Positions 22,819 to 27,385 of a stretch of DNA of 27,385 nt are shown in pieces. Made by a program: the position numbers and the translations under genes. Location: contig CALCYB010000160.1 in assembly GCA_937906485.1 (NCBI GenBank), positions 1 to 27,385 of the forward strand, in the 5' to 3' direction. The stretch is from an uncultured Rikenellaceae bacterium (GTDB lineage: Bacteria; Bacteroidota; Bacteroidia; Bacteroidales; UBA932). The notes under the pieces were generated by a model. It saw nothing but the letters and a program-made list of their open reading frames with translations, ran no database searches and was not told the DNA's origin. How positions within the stretch are numbered: position 1 is the first letter of the stretch; every line of letters starts with the position of its first letter.

Positions 22819-23514
22819 TTAGTTGTTAAGGTGGTCTCCTTCGTTGGTGGTAAAGACCTTGTTGAAATACTCCTCCTCAGTGAGTCCCATTTCCCGGGCT
22901 TTGGCCATGGAGAAACGGTTGACGGCTTCAATCTGTTCTGTGGCTCCTGTCACGTCAAAGATCTGTTTGAGTTCGTCCAGATCCGCTTGGGGAATCCTCC
23001 TCAAGATACCCGGTCCCTCGCCGTCGTAGTTGGATCCTACCCGTTTATGCACATCATCCAGGTTGTTCAGCAACCATTCTCCGACGGTTCCGAATTCCGG
23101 ATGTGCGGCGTAAGTGAATGTTTTGGGGTAGATGCAATAACCGTAATTGAGGATGTTGCTGGTGAGTGATTTGACCACAGCATATTGTTGGCGGCCTTTT
23201 TCGGATTCGACAAAGTATCCCAGACGCATGGAAAGGCTACGCAGGGCCATGATGATCAACCCGGGCATGTTCTTGCGCGGACATCGGGTGACACAAGACA
23301 TACATTCTCCGCAGTACCAGATGGTTTCACTGCGGAGAAGTTGTTCGATAACGGCATCGTTCCGGGTTTGGACCAGGTTTACGATGTTTTTGGGGTTGTA
23401 TTGGTAAAATTCGGCCGCCGGACAGATGGCCGTACAGGTCCCGCAATTGATGCAGGCCTTCAGGCCCTCCTGTATCCGGTAGTCTTTTGCCAGTTCTTCG
23501 AATAATTTACCCAT
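22819..23514 (-). CDS. HdrC-like 4Fe-4S protein, larger version
   Basis: 231 residues from the ATG at 23514 (MGKLFEELAKDYRIQEGLKA); ten more in-frame residues upstream would overlap the carB stop and are not needed. Two cluster motifs are visible, CINCGTCTAICP at residues 21-32 and CGECMSCVTRCPR. The C-terminal half is helical and cluster-free. It is the first redox gene after carB (8 nt gap) and probably the partner of the HdrB-like protein 4 nt downstream. The cluster thus has two HdrC-like proteins, one paired with HdrB and one with the membrane subunit. Confidence 0.85.
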   Translation of the reverse strand: MGKLFEELAKDYRIQEGLKACINCGTCTAICPAAEFYQYNPKNIVNLVQTRNDAVIEQLLRSETIWYCGECMSCVTRCPRKNMPGLIIMALRSLSMRLGYFVESEKGRQQYAVVKSLTSNILNYGYCIYPKTFTYAAHPEFGTVGEWLLNNLDDVHKRVGSNYDGEGPGILRRIPQADLDELKQIFDVTGATEQIEAVNRFSMAKAREMGLTEEEYFNKVFTTNEGDHLNN

Positions 23515-23522
23515 AGGCAAGA

Positions 23523-26500
23523 TTAAGAAGTGTATTCGTCCCAACTCTTGATTTCCATCTCTTCCACCGGCAAGTTACAGAATGCCGTAATGAAGGCGGA
23601 AGCAAGGCGGGTGTTGGTTACTAATGGAATGTTGAAATCCACGGCTGCCCGGCGGATCTTGTAACCGTTTTCCAGTTCCACTTGTGTCAAGTTCTTGGGA
23701 ATGTTGATGACAAGGTGAATCTGTTTGTCGTGGATCATCTGTAGGGCTTGCGGGTATTGTTCCGCTTCAGTAGGCCAGTACACGCGAGTTGCAGGGATAC
23801 CATTATCGATGAGGTATTGGTGGGAACCACCGGTTGCATACAACTGATACCCCTTGTCTGCCAACAGTTTGCAGGCTCCAAGCAGTTCGGCTTTTTTCTT
23901 GCTGTCACCCGAAGAGATCAGGATGTTCTTTTCAGGGACACTGTAGCCGACAGACAGCATGGCCTTGAGTATCGCTTCGTTGGAGTCGTCACCGATGCAG
24001 CCGACTTCACCGGTGGAGGCCATGTCCACGCCCAATATCGGGTCTGCTTTCTGGAGACGGGAGAAGGAGAATTGTGAAGCCTTGACACCGACATAATCCA
24101 GGTCGAATGCACTCTTGTGCGGCGGGTTGATGCGTTCGCCGAGCATGATGCGGGTCGCCAGGGAAATGAAGTTGATCTTCAGTACCTTGGATACAAACGG
24201 GAAACTGCGGGATGCCCGTAAGTTGCATTCGATGACCTTGATATCGTTTTCTTTTGCCAGGAACTGGATGTTGAACGGACCGGAGATCTGGAGTTCTCCT
24301 GCAATCTTGCGGGCAATCTTCTTGATGCGCCGTGCCGTTTCCACATACAGTTTTTGAGGCGGGAACTGGATGGTTGCATCTCCGGAGTGGACGCCTGCAA
24401 ATTCGATGTGTTCCGAGATGGCGTAGGCGATGATTTCACCACGGTCCGCCACTGCATCCAATTCGATTTCTTTTGCATTCTGAATGAATTCGCTGACCAC
24501 TACGGGGTGTTTCTTGGAAACATTGGCGGCGAGGTTCAAGAATTCATACAGTTCGTTGTCGTTGGAGCAGACGTTCATGGCTGCGCCGGAGAGCACGTAA
24601 GAGGGACGGACCAGTACCGGATAACCTACCTGGTGAACAAATTCATTGACATCTTCCAAAGAGGAAAGTTCCTTCCAGCGGGGTTGGTCTACACCGAGAC
24701 GGTCCAGCATGGAGGAGAATTTATGACGGTCTTCTGCGTTGTCAATGTAACGGGCTGCGGTACCCAGCAAGGGAACACCGGCCTCGTCCAGACGGATGGC
24801 AAGGTTGTTGGGAATCTGTCCACCTACGGAAACGATCATGCCGTGGGGTTGTTCCAGATCGTAGATGTCCAGTACCCGTTCGTAGGTCAGTTCATCAAAA
24901 TAGAGCCGGTCACAGATGTCGTAGTCGGTGGAGACGGTTTCGGGATTGTAGTTGATCATGACCCCGCGCCAGCCGCGTTCCTTGATGGTCTGCAGGGCGT
25001 TTACGCTGCACCAGTCAAATTCTACGGAGCTGCCGATGCGGTAGGCACCGGAACCCAGGACAATGACAGAACGGCGGTCACCGGTGTATTGGACATCGGA
25101 TGTAGTACCGTTGTAGGTCAGATAGAGGTAATTGGTTTGTGCAGGGAATTCTGCAGCGAGGGTATCGATCTGTTTTACGACCGGAACAATCCCCAGGGAC
25201 TTCCGGCAGGTGCGTACCAATTTGGCGTATTCTTCGGTGTCAATGGTATCCTTGAAGATGTGGCGTCCGATCTGGAAGTCGGAGAAACCTTGGGATTTTG
25301 CGCGACGGAGCAACTCCGGTTCCAACTCGGACAGGTCCGAGAGTTGGTTCAGCTCGTTGGCTGTGCGGATGATGTTGTAGAGTTTTTCCAGGAACCAGCG
25401 GTCGATCCGGGTCAGTTCGTGGATTTGGTCAACGGTGTATCCTTTTTGGAAAGCCTTGGAGATCACAAAGATCCGTTTGTCGGTAGGTTCGCGGAGGGCT
25501 TTGTCGATATCCGGCACAACAATTTCTTTGTTGGCGGTAAAGCCGTGTGCGCCTTGTCCGATCATCCGCAGCCCTTTCTGCAGGGCTTCTTCAAAGGTAC
25601 GGCCGATGGCCATCACTTCACCCACGCTCTTCATGCTGCTGCCGATTTCGCGGGAAACGCCTTGGAACTTGGTCAAGTCCCAACGGGGAATCTTACAAAC
25701 CACATAGTCCAGGGCCGGTTCGAAATAAGCCGGTGTGGTCTTGGTGACCGAATTCTTCAGTTCAAACAATCCGTAGCCCAATCCCAGTTTGGCCGCCACA
25801 AAAGCCAGGGGATAACCGGTGGCTTTGGAGGCCAGTGCCGAAGAACGGCTCAGACGGGCATTGACCTCGATGACGCGGTAGTCATCGGATTCAGGGTCGA
25901 AGGCATATTGCACGTTGCATTCTCCGACAATGCCGATGTGACGGACAATGCGGATCGCCAACTCGCGCAGCATGTGGAATTCCGCATTGGTCAAGGTTTG
26001 TGAAGGGGAAACCACGATACTTTCACCGGTGTGGATACCCAGCGGGTCGAAGTTTTCCATGTTGCAGACGGTGATGCAGTTGTCGTAAGCATCCCGTACC
26101 ACTTCGTATTCAATCTCCTTCCAGCCCTTGAGGGATTTTTCAACCAGCACTTGGGGCGAGTAGGAGAAGGATTTTTCAGCGAGGGCGGTCAGTTCCGCAT
26201 CATCGTTGCAGAAACCGCTGCCCAGACCACCGAGTGCATAGGCGGCACGCAGAATGACCGGATAGCCCAATTCATTGGCTGCCTTCAAGGCGTCTTCCAG
26301 GCTTTCAACAGCAACACTCTTGATGGTTTTGACATTGATTTCATCGAGTTTGCGGACAAAGAGTTCGCGGTCTTCGGTATCGATGATGGCTTGCACCGGA
26401 GTACCGAGTACGCGTACATTGTATTTGTCCAGAATGCCGGCACGATAGAGGCTGACCCCGCAGTTGAGTGCCGTCTGACCGCCAAAGGCCAGCAGGATGC

Positions 26501-26750
26501 CGTCAGGACGTTCTTTCTTGATGACCTCTTCTACAAAATGAGGGGTCACCGGCAGAAAGTAGATCTTGTCTGCAACACCTTCGGAGGTTTGTACCGTTGC
26601 GATGTTGGGATTGATCAGAACGGTATAGATGCCTTCTTCGCGCATGGCTTTGAGGGCTTGCGAACCGGAGTAGTCAAATTCTCCTGCTTCTCCAATTTTC
26701 AATGCTCCAGAACCCAGGAGCAGGACTTTCTTAAACTTCAGATCCAACAT
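23523..26750 (-). CDS. carB: Carbamoyl-phosphate synthase large subunit
   Basis: 1075 residues, the normal size. Both halves of the duplicated synthase are seen: the first starts KVLLLGSGALKIGEAGEFDY and the second SVIVLGSGAYRIGSSVEFDW, each with ATP-grasp motifs such as EVNARLSRSSALASKATGYP and ECNLRASRSFPFVSK. The allosteric MGS-like domain lies at about 935-1075 (LLADKGYQLYATGGSHQYL). It makes carbamoyl phosphate from glutamine-derived ammonia, bicarbonate and two ATP for pyrimidine and arginine synthesis. It starts 6 nt after carA. Unusually, the same close-packed gene run continues into Hdr-like redox genes. Confidence 0.98.
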   Translation of the reverse strand: MLDLKFKKVLLLGSGALKIGEAGEFDYSGSQALKAMREEGIYTVLINPNIATVQTSEGVADKIYFLPVTPHFVEEVIKKERPDGILLAFGGQTALNCGVSLYRAGILDKYNVRVLGTPVQAIIDTEDRELFVRKLDEINVKTIKSVAVESLEDALKAANELGYPVILRAAYALGGLGSGFCNDDAELTALAEKSFSYSPQVLVEKSLKGWKEIEYEVVRDAYDNCITVCNMENFDPLGIHTGESIVVSPSQTLTNAEFHMLRELAIRIVRHIGIVGECNVQYAFDPESDDYRVIEVNARLSRSSALASKATGYPLAFVAAKLGLGYGLFELKNSVTKTTPAYFEPALDYVVCKIPRWDLTKFQGVSREIGSSMKSVGEVMAIGRTFEEALQKGLRMIGQGAHGFTANKEIVVPDIDKALREPTDKRIFVISKAFQKGYTVDQIHELTRIDRWFLEKLYNIIRTANELNQLSDLSELEPELLRRAKSQGFSDFQIGRHIFKDTIDTEEYAKLVRTCRKSLGIVPVVKQIDTLAAEFPAQTNYLYLTYNGTTSDVQYTGDRRSVIVLGSGAYRIGSSVEFDWCSVNALQTIKERGWRGVMINYNPETVSTDYDICDRLYFDELTYERVLDIYDLEQPHGMIVSVGGQIPNNLAIRLDEAGVPLLGTAARYIDNAEDRHKFSSMLDRLGVDQPRWKELSSLEDVNEFVHQVGYPVLVRPSYVLSGAAMNVCSNDNELYEFLNLAANVSKKHPVVVSEFIQNAKEIELDAVADRGEIIAYAISEHIEFAGVHSGDATIQFPPQKLYVETARRIKKIARKIAGELQISGPFNIQFLAKENDIKVIECNLRASRSFPFVSKVLKINFISLATRIMLGERINPPHKSAFDLDYVGVKASQFSFSRLQKADPILGVDMASTGEVGCIGDDSNEAILKAMLSVGYSVPEKNILISSGDSKKKAELLGACKLLADKGYQLYATGGSHQYLIDNGIPATRVYWPTEAEQYPQALQMIHDKQIHLVINIPKNLTQVELENGYKIRRAAVDFNIPLVTNTRLASAFITAFCNLPVEEMEIKSWDEYTS

Positions 26751-26756
26751 GACAAC

Positions 26757-27385
26757 TTATAATAAATTAAGGAAATCATCAAACAAAAATTCTGTATCGG
26801 TAGGACCGCTGGCAGCTTCCGGGTGGAATTGTGCAGAGTAGAAACGGCCACTCTTGTGACGGATACCTTCGTTGGTGCCGTCGTTCATGTTGACAAACAG
26901 CGGATCCCAGTCATGGCCCAAGGTCGATTCGTCGATTGCGAAACCGTGGTTTTGGGAGGTGATGAAACATTTGTTGGTCCCTACCAGACGGACCGGCTGG
27001 TTGTGGCTGCGGTGTCCGTATTTGAGTTTATAGGTCTGTGCACCGGCAGCACGGGCCAACAACTGGTTGCCCATGCAGATGCCGAAGATGGGTTTGTTCA
27101 GTTCCATGGCACGGCGGATGTGTCTTACCGCATCATCGCAGTAGGCCGGGTTGCCGGGACCGTTGGACAGGAACAGACCGTCGTATTCAAGTTGGTTGTA
27201 GTCATAGTCCCAAGGCACACGGATCAGTTCCACACCGCGGTTGAGCAGGTGACGGATGATGTTGTGTTTGACGCCATAGTCGGCCAGTACCACTCTTTTG
27301 GGATGCTGCCGGCTGGAGGGGTAGTGGATGACTTCCTTGCAGCTGGCCAGAGCCAGTTGGTTGTCCTGATTGGGGTCGTAGCAGG
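26757..27385 (-). CDS. carA: Carbamoyl-phosphate synthase small subunit (partial, 5' end outside window)
   Basis: About 209 C-terminal residues, open to the window edge. The class I glutamine amidotransferase domain is clear: RVVLADYGVKHNIIRHLLNR, LSNGPGNPAYC, the nucleophile elbow GICMGNQLL with its Cys, YGHRSHNQPV, and the His/Glu of the triad in AQFHPEAASGPTD. It releases ammonia from glutamine for CarB. The elbow has Asn where many CarA proteins have His (GNQ rather than GHQ), a variant I believe is normal in Bacteroidetes. The frame continues above the internal Met at 27293, so that Met is not the start. Confidence 0.97.
   Translation of the reverse strand, partial: CYDPNQDNQLALASCKEVIHYPSSRQHPKRVVLADYGVKHNIIRHLLNRGVELIRVPWDYDYNQLEYDGLFLSNGPGNPAYCDDAVRHIRRAMELNKPIFGICMGNQLLARAAGAQTYKLKYGHRSHNQPVRLVGTNKCFITSQNHGFAIDESTLGHDWDPLFVNMNDGTNEGIRHKSGRFYSAQFHPEAASGPTDTEFLFDDFLNLL

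Noticed and set aside
22815..22931. N-terminal extension of the HdrB-like protein
   Set aside because: It lies inside the upstream HdrC-like gene and reads as out-of-frame coding; the ATG at 22814 is well placed.
24354..26003. Plus-strand frame of 549 codons
   Set aside because: It is antisense to carB, whose domains are complete; long antisense frames are common in GC-moderate genes with biased codons.

Overview
This window looks like a chromosomal segment of a member of the Bacteroidetes, most likely Bacteroidales. The evidence is repeated use of the Bacteroidetes promoter pattern (TTTG or TTG, 19-20 nt, TAnnTTTG), a 47-bp type II-C CRISPR repeat with a Cas9 of 1348 residues, a DUF4160/DUF2442 gene pair, and a probable cysteate synthase. 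Cysteate feeds sulfonolipid synthesis, known in Alistipes and Odoribacter relatives, so a Rikenellaceae/Odoribacteraceae-like host is a reasonable but unproven guess.

Layout. (1) 1-1274, minus strand: an AlkD-like DNA alkylation repair protein, cut by the window edge, and a GNAT acetyltransferase. (2) 1359-2694, plus strand: a lipoprotein serine hydrolase of the beta-lactamase/PBP fold and a 49-residue membrane peptide. (3) 2695-3319: repeat- and hairpin-rich non-coding DNA. (4) 3320-3982: the DUF4160/DUF2442-HTH pair, a toxin-antitoxin-like module whose promoter carries an 18-bp dyad between the -33 and -7 boxes. (5) 3983-5516: a non-coding stretch, an orphan degenerate CRISPR repeat, a small unknown gene, and the 5'-truncated C-terminal part of a phage-type papain-like toxin that runs into the array. 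(6) 5517-7701: a CRISPR array of 29 repeats and 28 spacers. (7) 7752-13150: a bidirectional terminator, then cas2, cas1 and cas9 on the minus strand. (8) 13193-13309: the tracrRNA gene, divergent from cas9, with its own promoter, a complete anti-repeat and an intrinsic terminator. (9) 13310-15359: two divergent unrecognised genes. (10) 15425 to the window end, minus strand: carA-carB, five HdrABC/Qmo-like redox genes, a cysteate synthase-like enzyme and a SulP anion transporter, with gaps of 3-37 nt or a 4-nt overlap.

The CRISPR part is a complete II-C system: Cas9 keeps all RuvC and HNH residues, Cas1 and Cas2 are intact, and the tracrRNA anti-repeat matches the 5' half of the repeat. Every full repeat holds a promoter (TTG, N20, TATCTTTG) pointing into the next spacer, so the array is probably transcribed from each repeat rather than from a leader. 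The cas9 and tracrRNA promoters are embedded in one 12-bp-arm inverted repeat, which suggests joint regulation.

The right third couples carbamoyl-phosphate synthesis to a membrane-anchored Hdr-like electron transfer complex and to organosulfonate synthesis. I could not name a function for the genes at 4513, 13310 and 14040.
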